A stretch of 64,000 nt of DNA from Niastella sp. Its GTDB lineage: Bacteria > Bacteroidota > Bacteroidia > Chitinophagales > Chitinophagaceae. The stretch's first letter is position 1. The number at the start of each line of letters is the position of its first letter. The stretch is taken from contig JADJVM010000005.1 of assembly GCA_016710595.1 (NCBI GenBank), positions 310,001-374,000 of the forward strand, written 5' to 3'. The notes under the pieces are model-generated. The model did not search any database. It saw only the letters and a list, made by a program, of their open reading frames with translations, and was not told the origin of the DNA. Position numbers and translations under genes: made by a program. Shown one piece after another: positions 26,332 to 35,594 of the stretch.

Positions 26332-27732
26332 ATGCTATTTCAACATATTTACGATAAAAGCCTTGCCCAGGCAAGTTATTTTATAGGTTGCCAACAAAAA
26401 GCTGTGGCCGCTGTTATAGATGCCAAAAGGGATATTGATACCTACCTGGAAATTGCCAAAGCAAATAATATGGAGATCACTCATATTTTTGAAACGCATA
26501 TTCATGCCGATTTCCTTACCGGCTCCAGGGAACTTGCAAAACTTACCGGCGCCAAATTATATTTAAGTAATGAAGGCGGAAAAGGTTGGGAATATGAATT
26601 TCCGCACCAGGGATTAAAGGATGGAGATAAAATACAGGTAGGCAACCTGAGTTTTGAAATTTTACATACACCCGGCCATACGCCGGAAAGCATTAGTTTT
26701 TTGCTTACCGATAATCCGGCAAGTAAAAAACCGGTGATGCTGTTTACCGGCGATTTTGTTTTTGTAGGAGATGTAGGCAGGCCAGACTTATTGGAAAAAG
26801 CAGCAGGCATTGCAGGTACGGCAAATGAAGGGGCTACACAAATGTACCACTCCCTCCAAAAGTTTAATGCCTTGCCGGATTATGTGCAAGTATGGCCCGG
26901 CCATGGAGCAGGCAGCGCTTGCGGTAAAGCATTAGGTGCTGTGCCCAGCACTACAGTGGGTTATGAAAAAGAAAGGAACTGGGCATTTCAATATGCAAAC
27001 AATGAAAAAGGGTTTGTAAAATATTTATTGGAAGATCAACCCGAACCTCCAAAATATTTTGCAATGATGAAACATCTCAATAAGGTGGACCGGCCACTGC
27101 TCACCGAAGTTCCGGCATTAAAAAAATTATCACCCGAACAATTAAAAGAGGCTTTAACAAATGGAATGAAACTTATAGATGCCCGTCATAAAACTGAATT
27201 TGCTGATGGCTTTATACCAGGCAGTATCAACATACAGGGAAATAATTCCTTTGCCACCTGGGCCGGGTGGTTATTAAAATACGATGAACCCTTTATTATT
27301 TTAGCAGCAGAAAATCAATTGGATGACCTTACCCGTAAACTTATGCGCATAGGTTTAGATAATATTTATGGTTATGTTTCGGCTCCGCAAGACTGGACAA
27401 AAACAGGTGGCAACTTAGAAAAAGCCAAAGTATTAAGTTTACAGGAAACGAAGGAATTATTAAACAATAATAATGTACAATTGATAGACCTCAGAGGCGC
27501 TGCAGAATATAATGCAGGTCATATTGCCAATGCAGAGAATGTATTTGTGGGAACATTGATTGATAACCTTGAAAAAATAAACAAACACAAAAACGTAATT
27601 ATTTATTGCCAAAGTGGCGACAGGTCATCTATTGGTTATTCTTTATTATCGAAATACGGATTTAGCAATGTATCAAATTTTTCTGGAAGCATACAGGAAT
27701 GGGTAAATGCAGGAGAACCGGTTATTTCATAA
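26332..27732 (+). CDS. CstB-like persulfide dioxygenase-rhodanese fusion
   Basis: A 466-residue cytoplasmic protein. Residues 1-240 are a metallo-beta-lactamase fold with THIHADFLTG (H56, H58, D60), TPGHTPES, GDFVFVGDVGRPDL and WPGHGAG, the pattern of Fe(II) persulfide dioxygenases. Residues about 270-360 are a rhodanese-like domain whose active-site position has AAEN and no Cys, so it is catalytically dead. Residues about 375-466 are a second rhodanese with an active loop CQSGDRS (C426). This MBL-pseudorhodanese-rhodanese order is that of staphylococcal CstB, which oxidises low-molecular-weight persulfides and sulfide products to thiosulfate. It shares an upstream dyad with trxA. Confidence 0.85.
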   Translation: MLFQHIYDKSLAQASYFIGCQQKAVAAVIDAKRDIDTYLEIAKANNMEITHIFETHIHADFLTGSRELAKLTGAKLYLSNEGGKGWEYEFPHQGLKDGDKIQVGNLSFEILHTPGHTPESISFLLTDNPASKKPVMLFTGDFVFVGDVGRPDLLEKAAGIAGTANEGATQMYHSLQKFNALPDYVQVWPGHGAGSACGKALGAVPSTTVGYEKERNWAFQYANNEKGFVKYLLEDQPEPPKYFAMMKHLNKVDRPLLTEVPALKKLSPEQLKEALTNGMKLIDARHKTEFADGFIPGSINIQGNNSFATWAGWLLKYDEPFIILAAENQLDDLTRKLMRIGLDNIYGYVSAPQDWTKTGGNLEKAKVLSLQETKELLNNNNVQLIDLRGAAEYNAGHIANAENVFVGTLIDNLEKINKHKNVIIYCQSGDRSSIGYSLLSKYGFSNVSNFSGSIQEWVNAGEPVIS

Positions 27733-27792
27733 AATAATTAACAATCATAAAGAAACCTGACCATAATCATTTTTCAATTGGATTTGAAAGGA

Positions 27793-27800
27793 TATATTTG
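27793..27800 (+). promoter_or_regulatory. Putative promoter -7 box before the 27850 gene
   Basis: TATATTTG, an exact TAnnTTTG match, 49 bp before the ATG at 27850. A TTTG occurs just upstream but too close for a -33 element. Confidence 0.4.
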
Positions 27801-27849
27801 AATTTAATAACTTGTTGAATTCGGGTAAATACTTTTAAACTAAACAAAA

Positions 27850-28248
27850 ATGCAAAAACTTATTCTTTCTGTCATTTTTATGATGGCAGCCACATTCTCA
27901 TTTTCTCAAAAACAAGCCGAATGGAAAGAGATGCATGATTTTCATGCTGTAATGAGTAAAACTTTTCATCCTTCAGAAGAAAATAATTTACAACCTTTAA
28001 AAGAAAATGCTGAAAACCTGCTGAAAGCCGCCCGGAAATGGCGTGCTTCTGAAATTCCGGATGGCTACAATGTTAGTTTGACAACCGAAACATTAAAAAG
28101 ACTGGTAAAGCAATGCAGTGCCATAAATGTTGCCGTTAAAAAGAAGAAAGATGATACTCAATTAAAAAAAATGATTGCGGAAGCACATGAAATTTTTCAT
28201 GAGGTAATGGAAAAATGCAAGCCGGGCGCAGAAGATAAACATGAGTAA
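27850..28248 (+). CDS. Small exported helical protein
   Basis: A 132-residue protein with signal peptide MQKLILSVIFMMAATFSFSQ. The mature part is helical and charged, with His and Cys near the end (AEAHEIFHEVMEKC). No family name is recognised. The layout (conserved His pair, single Cys) resembles small periplasmic metal- or haem-binding helical bundles, and the lipoprotein at 35971 has a similar C-terminal His-rich pattern. That relation is a visual impression only. It sits between the CstB-like gene and trxA. Confidence 0.55.
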   Translation: MQKLILSVIFMMAATFSFSQKQAEWKEMHDFHAVMSKTFHPSEENNLQPLKENAENLLKAARKWRASEIPDGYNVSLTTETLKRLVKQCSAINVAVKKKKDDTQLKKMIAEAHEIFHEVMEKCKPGAEDKHE

Positions 28249-28279
28249 AAAATAGTTTAGTTTTCAAAAACGGTAAATC

Positions 28280-28323
28280 GTAACAAAAGTTACCAATACA
28301 ATGTACCTGACTGTTTACTTTTG
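28280..28323 (+). promoter_or_regulatory. trxA promoter with GTAAC-N4-GTTAC operator
   Basis: A perfect dyad GTAAC-AAAA-GTTAC at 28280-28293 lies 22 bp upstream of the -7 box TACTTTTG at 28316-28323, so it covers the -33 region. The same core precedes the CstB-like gene at 26253. The ATG of trxA is 20 bp after the -7 box. Confidence 0.6.
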
Positions 28324-28342
28324 TCAATAAAAAATAATAATT

Positions 28343-28726
28343 ATGGCTACCATACCACTTACCACAGCCGGGTTCAAAGAAAAGATATTTAATTACGAAA
28401 CCGAGCAGGACTGGAAATACCAGGGTAATTTACCTGCTATAATTGATTTTTATGCAGACTGGTGTGGCCCATGTAAAATGGTGGCACCCATATTAGAAGA
28501 ACTTTCTGATGAATATGAGGGAAAATTACTCATCTACAAAGTAAATACTGAAGAAGAACAGGAGTTATCTGCAGTGTTTGGCATACAAAGTATCCCTACC
28601 CTGTTATTTATAGGAGCAGATGGAGAGCCAATGATGCAGCCCGGTGCATTACCAAAAAATGTATTGAAAAAATATATTGAAGAAACTTTGTTGATCGTTC
28701 CAAAGCCACAGGAGAGCCTGGAATAA
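28343..28726 (+). CDS. trxA: Thioredoxin
   Basis: A 127-residue thioredoxin with redox motif WCGPCK in IIDFYADWCGPCKMVAPILEEL and the cis-Pro loop QSIPTLLF. A roughly 20-residue N-terminal extension precedes the fold, and the C-terminal tail is short and acidic. No signal peptide, so it is cytoplasmic. It may reduce persulfidated or oxidised proteins together with the CstB-like enzyme, given the shared dyad (inference). It is distinct from a housekeeping trxA by its extension and operon-like setting. Confidence 0.9.
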   Translation: MATIPLTTAGFKEKIFNYETEQDWKYQGNLPAIIDFYADWCGPCKMVAPILEELSDEYEGKLLIYKVNTEEEQELSAVFGIQSIPTLLFIGADGEPMMQPGALPKNVLKKYIEETLLIVPKPQESLE

Positions 28727-28749
28727 ATAAAAAAATAAAGCTCATAGTA

Positions 28750-29133
28750 TTGAAGAAATTTACAACCACCATATTGCTTTCCATTTATTTACTATCGGCA
28801 ACAGAAGCGCACCAGTTTCTGAAGTTGCCGGTTATTTTCTATCATTTTGCAGAACACAAAACAACTAATAGAACAATTTCATTTATTGATTTTTTAGCTA
28901 TACATTACCTGCATGGCACTCCCCGGGATAAAGATAATGACAGGGATATGCAATTACCATTTAAGACATGTGTTAATATTAATAATACGCTCCCTGCTGC
29001 GCCGGTACCACATCTTGTACAATTACCCCCAATTAAAGAATTAGCAGTAAAAACCAAAAGAGTAAATCCAAAAAACTTATTTATCCTTTCTTCACACTCC
29101 ACTGATATCTGGCAACCTCCTAAATTTTCTTAA
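28750..29133 (+). CDS. Hypothetical exported protein upstream of the metal efflux pump
   Basis: A 127-residue protein with a signal peptide (KKFTTTILLSIYLLSATEAH). The start is TTG at 28750; no ATG is available before the signal. The mature part contains HFAEHKTTNRTISFIDFL and HYLHGTPRDKDNDRDM, and is rich in His and Asp. It has the look of the short proteins often encoded before CusA/CzcA-type pumps in Bacteroidota, possibly for periplasmic metal binding. I cannot name a family. Confidence 0.6.
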   Translation: MKKFTTTILLSIYLLSATEAHQFLKLPVIFYHFAEHKTTNRTISFIDFLAIHYLHGTPRDKDNDRDMQLPFKTCVNINNTLPAAPVPHLVQLPPIKELAVKTKRVNPKNLFILSSHSTDIWQPPKFS

Positions 29134-29213
29134 GCAAACAAAACTATAGCCATCATTACAATTCATAAACCTTGTAATCAAAATTGGCATAGTTTAATCC
29201 GGTTTCACTAATC

Positions 29214-29238
29214 ATTATAATACGTTCTGTATTATAAT
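29214..29238 (+). promoter_or_regulatory. Perfect inverted repeat upstream of the RND pump gene
   Basis: ATTATAATAC and its exact complement flank a 5-nt spacer (GTTCT). The repeat is 28 bp before the pump ATG, in an otherwise featureless AT-rich gap. It could be an operator for the TetR-type regulator encoded at 35007 or another metal regulator; alternatively a hairpin in the leader. Confidence 0.5.
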
Positions 29239-29266
29239 CATTTTCATATTATATAATCATTTAGTT

Positions 29267-32200
29267 ATGCTTACTAAAATAATTGCATTTTCTGTACAGA
29301 ATAAGCTCATTATTGTTTTGTTCATCTTCGGCCTCATAGGCTTTGGTAGTTATGAGTTAACGAAATTACCCATTGATGCTGTACCGGATATTACCAATAA
29401 CCAGGTACAGGTGATTACCATTGCACCATCCTTTGGCGCAACAGATATTGAACGGCTTGTAACATTTCCTATTGAACAGGCGAATAATAATATTTCGGGA
29501 TTAAAAGAAATAAGGAGTTTTTCCAGGTTCGGATTATCATTAGTAACAATTGTTTTTGATGATGCTACAGATGTGTACTGGGCCAGGCAGCAGGTGGCTG
29601 AGCGATTACAACAAATACAAACTCAAATACCTAAGGGCATTGGCATTCCTACCATGGGGCCTGTAAGTACCGGGTTGGGGGAAATTTATCAATACGTAGT
29701 AAGGCCAAAAAAGGGATACGAAGATAAATACGACGAAACCGAATTAAGAACCATACAGGATTGGATTGTTCGAAGGCAATTGCTAGGCGTGTATGGCGTA
29801 GCAGAAGTGAGCAGTTACGGAGGGAAACTTAAACAATATTCTATTGAAGCAGACCCTAATAAACTTTTATCTCATAATATTTCCATTACAGATATTTTCA
29901 ATGCCCTGGAAAATAACAATCAAAATACCGGGGGGGCTTACATTGAAAAAGGGCCGACTGTGTTATTTATCAGGAGTGAAGGGCTGCTGAGTAATATAGA
30001 AGAAATTAAAAATGTTGCCATAAAAAATACAACCGCTGGTACGCCATTATTTATAAGAGATGTAGCCGAGGTAAAAATAAGCCATGCCATCCGCTATGGC
30101 ACTATGACTTATAATGATCAGGGAGAAGTTGCCGGCGCTGTAGTAATGATGCTAAAGGGGGCGAACAGTAATGAAGTAATAAAAAAAGTGAAAGAACGTA
30201 TTGCCCAAATTCAAAAAACATTACCGGAAGGTGTCATCATAGAGCCATTTTTAGATAGAACAAAAATGGTAAATAATGCCCTGCAAACCGTTGAAAAGAA
30301 TTTAATGGAAGGGGCATTAATTGTAGTTTTTGTGCTGGTACTCTTTCTGGGAAATGTGAGGGCAGGTTTATTGGTTGCGTCTGTAATACCGCTTGCTATG
30401 TTATTCGCAGTAATCATGATGAACCAGTTTGGCGTAAGTGGCAACCTGATGAGCCTGGGCGCACTTGATTTTGGGCTCATTGTAGATGGAGCGGTGATCA
30501 TTGTTGAAGCTGTAATGCACCGCTTAAGCCATAGTAACCATTTTAATAAGATAAGTGTATTAAGCCAGCAGCAAATGGATGAAGAAGTAAAATTCTCTGC
30601 TACTAAAATGATGAGGAGTTCAGTTTTTGGCCAAATCATCATACTGGTTGTTTACCTGCCCATATTCACTTTACAAGGTATAGAAGGAAAAATGTTTAAA
30701 CCCATGGCACAAACAGTGGCATTTGCATTAGTTGGTGCATTTCTCCTTTCCCTCACCTATATCCCGATGATGAGTACTCTTTTCTTAAGTAAAAAAATGA
30801 AACACAAGCAAAATTTATCCGATAAGATGATGGTAAAATTAGAAAAGGTATACCAGGCTGCATTAAATAAAGTTGTAAACTTTCCTAAAACGGTCGTTGC
30901 CTCGGTGGTAGTGCTGTTTGTTTTCTCAATTTTTATTTTAAATACATTGGGAGGTGAATTTATTCCGGCACTGGAAGAGGGTGATTTTGCAGTAGATACC
31001 AGGGTGCTTACAGGTAGCAATTTAAATACAACCATCAGCATTACACAAAAGGCCGCACATTTATTAAAGGAACGATTCCCTGAAGTAGAAAAAGTAGTAA
31101 CAAAAATAGGCAGTGGCGAAGTGCCTACCGATCCTATGCCGATGGAAGCCAGCGATATGATGGTTATTTTAAAACCCAAAAAACAATGGAAATCTGCTAA
31201 ATCATTTACTGAATTAAGCGAAAAAATGGGGCAGGCACTTAAAGAAATACCCGGCATTTCAGCAGGTTTTCAATTTCCGGTACAAATGAGATTTAATGAG
31301 CTGATGACGGGTGCCAGGCAAGATGTAGTATGTAAAATATATGGTGAAGATTTAGACAGCCTGGCTGCTTATGCCAATAAACTGGGAGGCATCATTAAGA
31401 CTGTGAAAGGGGCACAGGATTTATATATCGAAACGGTTTCGGGGTTGCCCCAAATATTAATTAGCTATAATAGAAACACAATTGCACAATACAACCTGAA
31501 TATTGCAGACATTAATAACATCATTAATACTGCCTTTGCCGGGCAAATTGCAGGATCATTGTTTGAAGGAGAAAGACATTTTGATATAGTGGTTCGAATA
31601 AACAGCGAACAAAAAAAGGATATAAAAGATATACAGAACATGCTCATTCCTACTCCTATGGGCACACAAATTCCTTTGTATCAACTTGCCGAAGTGCAAA
31701 TAAAAGATGGCCCCAATCAAATACAAAGAGAAGATGCGAAAAGAAGAATTATTGTAGGATTTAATGTACGTGGCAGAGATGTACAAAGTATTGTAAATGA
31801 ATTACAGGAAAAAGTGAATACGACATTACATTTTTCTACTGGTTACTATATTACATTCGGGGGCGCTTTTGAAAACATGGTAGCAGCAAAAAAAAGATTG
31901 ATGATAGCGGTTCCGGTTTCCCTCCTCCTGATATTTATTTTACTGTATTTCGCTTTCAAATCTATCCGGCAGGGCTTGCTTATTTACTCTGCCATTCCTT
32001 TATCTGCTATTGGTGGTATTCTGTTATTAGCAGTAAGGGGCTTACCTTTTAGCATTAGCGCAGGCGTAGGATTTATCGCTTTGTTTGGTGTTGCCGTATT
32101 AAATGGTATTGTATTAATTGCTGAATTTAATCGTTTAAAAATGGAAGGATTAACAGATGTTAAAAGAATTGTACTCATGGGCACCAAAGTAAGATTAAGG

Positions 32201-33631
32201 CCCGTTTTAATGACAGCACTCGTCGCATCATTAGGCTTCTTGCCAATGGCATTAAGCAATGGAGCCGGTGCAGAAGTGCAACGCCCGCTCGCTACCGTAG
32301 TAATTGGTGGCTTACTATTGGCTACTTTCTTAACCTTATTTGTATTACCCGTTTTATATATGATTTTTGAAACCGGTTTTCATAAAAAAAATAAATTCCA
32401 GAAAATACATACGCCCATCATGCTTTTGGTAACGGTTTTCTTATTGAGCCTTCCACATAAAGCAAAGGCCCAATCACCCATTAGTTTACAAGCTGCAATA
32501 GACACTGCGTTAAAAAATAATTTACAGGTAAAGCATGAGCATTTAAAAGCGCAGTACCAGCAAATGCTTATCAATAGTTCAGCAACAATCCCCCAGGCAA
32601 TTTTATTTGGAGAGGTTGGACAAATAAATAGTAGCTATACTGATACAAAATTCGGTCTTACACAAACTTTCAGTTTTCCTAAAGTTTATACAAAACAAAA
32701 AGAACTGCAAACCAGTGAATGGAAATCAAGCCTTATTGACATTTCAGTAAAAGAGTGGTTACTCATAAAACAAGTTACAGAAGTATTTTACAACATGCAA
32801 TATGTAGAACAAAAAAAGACATTGCTCCAATATAGCGATAGCTTATATACTGACGTAAACAAAAAAGTAAAACTTAGGTTAGCCAAAGGAGAAACCAATG
32901 TATTAGAAAAAATAAGTTCCGAAAATCAATTAGATCAAATCAGCCTGCAACTTTTGCAACTCAGGGAAGATTCCAGTGTTTTACAATTGCAGTTTCAGCT
33001 ATTACTTAACAGTACCTACCCATTTATTTCAGATCAAAAAGAGAAAATCGCCTCGCTCATCTCTTTACAGGATACTTTTTTATTAAAAGAACACCCTGTA
33101 ATGCAATTGTTAGCACAACAACAGCAGGTTGCAGAAGCTCGTGTTGCTTTGGAAAAAAGTAAATTACTGCCGGATATTTCAATTGGCTTAAATAATACAA
33201 GTATGCAGGGTGCCGGTGCAGACAATAAAATCTATACCGCTTCCCATCGGTTTAGCACAGTACAGTTTGGTTTAGGTATCCCCATTTTTACAAAGGCACA
33301 AAAATCTAAAATAAGCAGTGCAAAACTGGGTAAGCAAATTGCAGAAAGCAATTTTCATACTGAATTACAAAGTTTGGATGCACGCTACCACTCACTTTTA
33401 ATTCAATACAATAAATCTTTACAGGCGGTATCTTATTTTGAAAATAAAGCATTGAAAAATGCAGATCTCATAACTGCTACTGCCAACCTGCAATTTAACG
33501 CAGGTAGCATTAACTATTTAGATTGGGTTCAGGTTACAAACCAGGCGGTAACTATTAAAAATGAATACTTAGAAGCATTAAAAATGCTGAATAATATCAT
33601 CATACAATTAAATTATATACACTTAAAATAA
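29267..33631 (+). CDS. czcA: CzcA-type heavy-metal RND pump fused to a TolC-like outer-membrane factor
   Basis: A 1454-residue fusion. Residues 1-1035 are a complete heavy-metal-efflux RND transporter: N-terminal helix, porter domains and the helix-4 motif ALDFGLIVDGAVIIVE, which is the CzcA (divalent cation: Zn, Co, Cd, Ni) form rather than the CusA form. A second signal-like hydrophobic segment (about 1048-1066, PIMLLVTVFLLSLPHKAKAQ) follows. Residues about 1068-1454 are a TolC/OEP-like domain (ISLQAAIDTALKNNLQVKHE). The RND part would sit in the inner membrane and the OEP part would be exported across it. The adaptor gene follows after 8 bp. The fusion form recurs in Bacteroidota. Confidence 0.9.
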   Translation: MLTKIIAFSVQNKLIIVLFIFGLIGFGSYELTKLPIDAVPDITNNQVQVITIAPSFGATDIERLVTFPIEQANNNISGLKEIRSFSRFGLSLVTIVFDDATDVYWARQQVAERLQQIQTQIPKGIGIPTMGPVSTGLGEIYQYVVRPKKGYEDKYDETELRTIQDWIVRRQLLGVYGVAEVSSYGGKLKQYSIEADPNKLLSHNISITDIFNALENNNQNTGGAYIEKGPTVLFIRSEGLLSNIEEIKNVAIKNTTAGTPLFIRDVAEVKISHAIRYGTMTYNDQGEVAGAVVMMLKGANSNEVIKKVKERIAQIQKTLPEGVIIEPFLDRTKMVNNALQTVEKNLMEGALIVVFVLVLFLGNVRAGLLVASVIPLAMLFAVIMMNQFGVSGNLMSLGALDFGLIVDGAVIIVEAVMHRLSHSNHFNKISVLSQQQMDEEVKFSATKMMRSSVFGQIIILVVYLPIFTLQGIEGKMFKPMAQTVAFALVGAFLLSLTYIPMMSTLFLSKKMKHKQNLSDKMMVKLEKVYQAALNKVVNFPKTVVASVVVLFVFSIFILNTLGGEFIPALEEGDFAVDTRVLTGSNLNTTISITQKAAHLLKERFPEVEKVVTKIGSGEVPTDPMPMEASDMMVILKPKKQWKSAKSFTELSEKMGQALKEIPGISAGFQFPVQMRFNELMTGARQDVVCKIYGEDLDSLAAYANKLGGIIKTVKGAQDLYIETVSGLPQILISYNRNTIAQYNLNIADINNIINTAFAGQIAGSLFEGERHFDIVVRINSEQKKDIKDIQNMLIPTPMGTQIPLYQLAEVQIKDGPNQIQREDAKRRIIVGFNVRGRDVQSIVNELQEKVNTTLHFSTGYYITFGGAFENMVAAKKRLMIAVPVSLLLIFILLYFAFKSIRQGLLIYSAIPLSAIGGILLLAVRGLPFSISAGVGFIALFGVAVLNGIVLIAEFNRLKMEGLTDVKRIVLMGTKVRLRPVLMTALVASLGFLPMALSNGAGAEVQRPLATVVIGGLLLATFLTLFVLPVLYMIFETGFHKKNKFQKIHTPIMLLVTVFLLSLPHKAKAQSPISLQAAIDTALKNNLQVKHEHLKAQYQQMLINSSATIPQAILFGEVGQINSSYTDTKFGLTQTFSFPKVYTKQKELQTSEWKSSLIDISVKEWLLIKQVTEVFYNMQYVEQKKTLLQYSDSLYTDVNKKVKLRLAKGETNVLEKISSENQLDQISLQLLQLREDSSVLQLQFQLLLNSTYPFISDQKEKIASLISLQDTFLLKEHPVMQLLAQQQQVAEARVALEKSKLLPDISIGLNNTSMQGAGADNKIYTASHRFSTVQFGLGIPIFTKAQKSKISSAKLGKQIAESNFHTELQSLDARYHSLLIQYNKSLQAVSYFENKALKNADLITATANLQFNAGSINYLDWVQVTNQAVTIKNEYLEALKMLNNIIIQLNYIHLK

Positions 33632-33639
33632 ACTATTTT

Positions 33640-34767
33640 ATGAAACGAATTTTCATCCTACTTCTCATTATAGCAGTGTCCTGTAATAGCAAAAACAATG
33701 AGACAGAAATAAACGCTACACCCCTTAATCAAAATATAGTAATGCTTACTGACGCACAAATGAAAAATGCCGAAATAAGTATGGGGAAAATAGAGCAAAA
33801 AGAAATGGCCTCTATTGTAAGAGTGAATGGAAAAATTGATGTGCCTCCTCAAAATATGGTTTCCATCAGCGTACCCCTGGGCGGCTATTTAAAATCTACA
33901 AAACTTTTACCGGGGATGCATGTAAATAAAGGTGAAGTGATTGCTATTATCGAAGATCAGCAATACATCCAGCTACAGCATGATTACCTTGCGGCAAAAG
34001 CCAGGCTTAGCTATCTTAAAAATGAATATGAACGCCAAAAAGAATTAAATATAAACCAGGCGAGTAGTGATAAAGTTTACCAACTTGCACAAGCAGAATA
34101 CAAGACACACCTGGTTTTAATAACATCTCTCACAGAAAAATTAAAATTAACCGGTATCAATATGAATAAGATTAGCGAAACCAATATTTTAAGAAGTGTA
34201 AATATTTATTCACCCATTAATGGTTTTGTTTCTAAAGTAAATGTAAACATCGGCAAGTACGTTTCGCCAACAGAAGTATTGTTTGAATTGGTAAATCCAG
34301 ATGATATCCATTTAGCATTAAACGTATATGAAAGAGATATCAATAAACTTTATATTGGACAAAGCCTTTTAGCCTTTACAAATAATTTACCTGAAAAAAA
34401 ATATGCCTGTAAAATTATTCTTATAGGAAAAAATATTTCCCGTGAAGGCAACACAGAAGTTCATTGTCATTTTGAGCAATATGATAAAGCACTTATACCC
34501 GGCACCTATATGAATGCAGAAATTGCAATAAAACAAAATATGGCTTACGTATTACCTGAAGATGCTGTAGTACGGTTTGAATCAAAACACTATGTGTATG
34601 CTGAAAAAGGTAAAAATCAATTTGAAATGACAGAAGTAACAATCGGCGAAAATAAAAACGGGTTTATTGAGATTATATTACCCGAAGGGGCGCAGCTTTT
34701 ACATACCGGTATAGTTATAAAAGGTGCCTATTCCCTGTTAATGATGATGAAAAATAAAGAAGAATAG
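33640..34767 (+). CDS. RND efflux periplasmic adaptor (CzcB/CusB-like lipoprotein)
   Basis: A 375-residue membrane-fusion protein, lipid-anchored (lipobox AVSC near residue 15). Order of domains: beta-barrel/lipoyl segment (GGYLKSTKLLPGMHVNKGEVI), long alpha-hairpin (about 100-175), second lipoyl half (INGFVSKVNVNIGKYVSPTEVLFELV), beta-barrel and membrane-proximal domain. It links the pump to its TolC-like domain or to another outer-membrane channel. No N-terminal metal-binding His/Met-rich extension is present. Confidence 0.9.
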   Translation: MKRIFILLLIIAVSCNSKNNETEINATPLNQNIVMLTDAQMKNAEISMGKIEQKEMASIVRVNGKIDVPPQNMVSISVPLGGYLKSTKLLPGMHVNKGEVIAIIEDQQYIQLQHDYLAAKARLSYLKNEYERQKELNINQASSDKVYQLAQAEYKTHLVLITSLTEKLKLTGINMNKISETNILRSVNIYSPINGFVSKVNVNIGKYVSPTEVLFELVNPDDIHLALNVYERDINKLYIGQSLLAFTNNLPEKKYACKIILIGKNISREGNTEVHCHFEQYDKALIPGTYMNAEIAIKQNMAYVLPEDAVVRFESKHYVYAEKGKNQFEMTEVTIGENKNGFIEIILPEGAQLLHTGIVIKGAYSLLMMMKNKEE

Positions 34768-34859
34768 AAATGAATGCCAATATATTTTATATAAAACAGG
34801 TATTTCACCATTATTATAAAATGCAACCTTTTTAAAACATTGCGTTATTATTTGGCATG

Positions 34860-34888
34860 TTTGTGAATATTCACTACCTTCATATTTG
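34860..34888 (+). promoter_or_regulatory. TetR gene promoter with palindromic operator
   Basis: A -33 TTTG (34860-34863) and a -7-like CATATTTG (34881-34888) are 17 bp apart. Between them lies the perfect 12-bp palindrome GTGAATATTCAC (34863-34874). An operator at this place would block transcription, as expected for autorepression by the TetR protein encoded at 35007. The leader would be about 110 nt. Confidence 0.55.
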
Positions 34889-35006
34889 AGCCCAAACACA
34901 GGTTCAGAAAACGCAATTTTGCTATGCGCATCTCTACGATGAGAACATATACAGCATACCGTTTCCTGTATCTAAATGAAATCTTCTTTTTTCAATAAAA
35001 TAAATA

Positions 35007-35594
35007 ATGGAAATTAAAGAAAGGCAATTGGAAATTATCACAGCCGCAGGAGAAATCCTTACTGAACATGGATTGGCCCAACTCACTACCAAGCGACTGG
35101 CATCTAAAATGGGGTTTTCGGAATCAGCATTATATCGCCATTTTTCCAGCAAAGAAGAAATCCTTGTCACCATGCTGCAATATTTAGCTTCTGATATGGA
35201 TAATCGCTTAAAGCAATCTTTACAGCATGTGGAAGCGCCCGATTTACATTTAAAAACAGTATTGGGTAACCAATTCGATTTTTTTAAAAGAAACCCTCAT
35301 TTCCTTGTTGCAATTTTTTCTGAAGGATTGATGGAAGACAGTGAAATAGTGAAAGAATCTATTTTGCAAATCATGCACATTAAGAAATTTCACCTTCATA
35401 AAATCATTAAGAAGGGGCAGGCGGATGGAACATTCACAAAAGAGTTAACAGCCGATGAACTGGTCCACATCATCATGGGCAGTTTTCGCCTTCACCTGTT
35501 ACAATGGTGGTTTTCCGGCCAATCTTTCGATGTAAAACAAAAGGGTGAAAAGTTGATCAATAATTTACTCACTTTAATAAAACTAAAAAAATGA
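35007..35594 (+). CDS. TetR/AcrR-family transcriptional regulator
   Basis: A 195-residue repressor-type protein. The N-terminal helix-turn-helix (about 10-55) contains LTTKRLASKMGFSESALYRHFSSKEEIL, the TetR signature. The C-terminal ligand domain is helical and includes a MGSFRLHLLQWWFSG segment. It overlaps the next gene by 4 bp (ATGA), so they form one transcript. Likely target: its own promoter and possibly the metal-efflux operon upstream, where a separate inverted repeat lies (29214-29238). The ligand is not known. Confidence 0.9.
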   Translation: MEIKERQLEIITAAGEILTEHGLAQLTTKRLASKMGFSESALYRHFSSKEEILVTMLQYLASDMDNRLKQSLQHVEAPDLHLKTVLGNQFDFFKRNPHFLVAIFSEGLMEDSEIVKESILQIMHIKKFHLHKIIKKGQADGTFTKELTADELVHIIMGSFRLHLLQWWFSGQSFDVKQKGEKLINNLLTLIKLKK

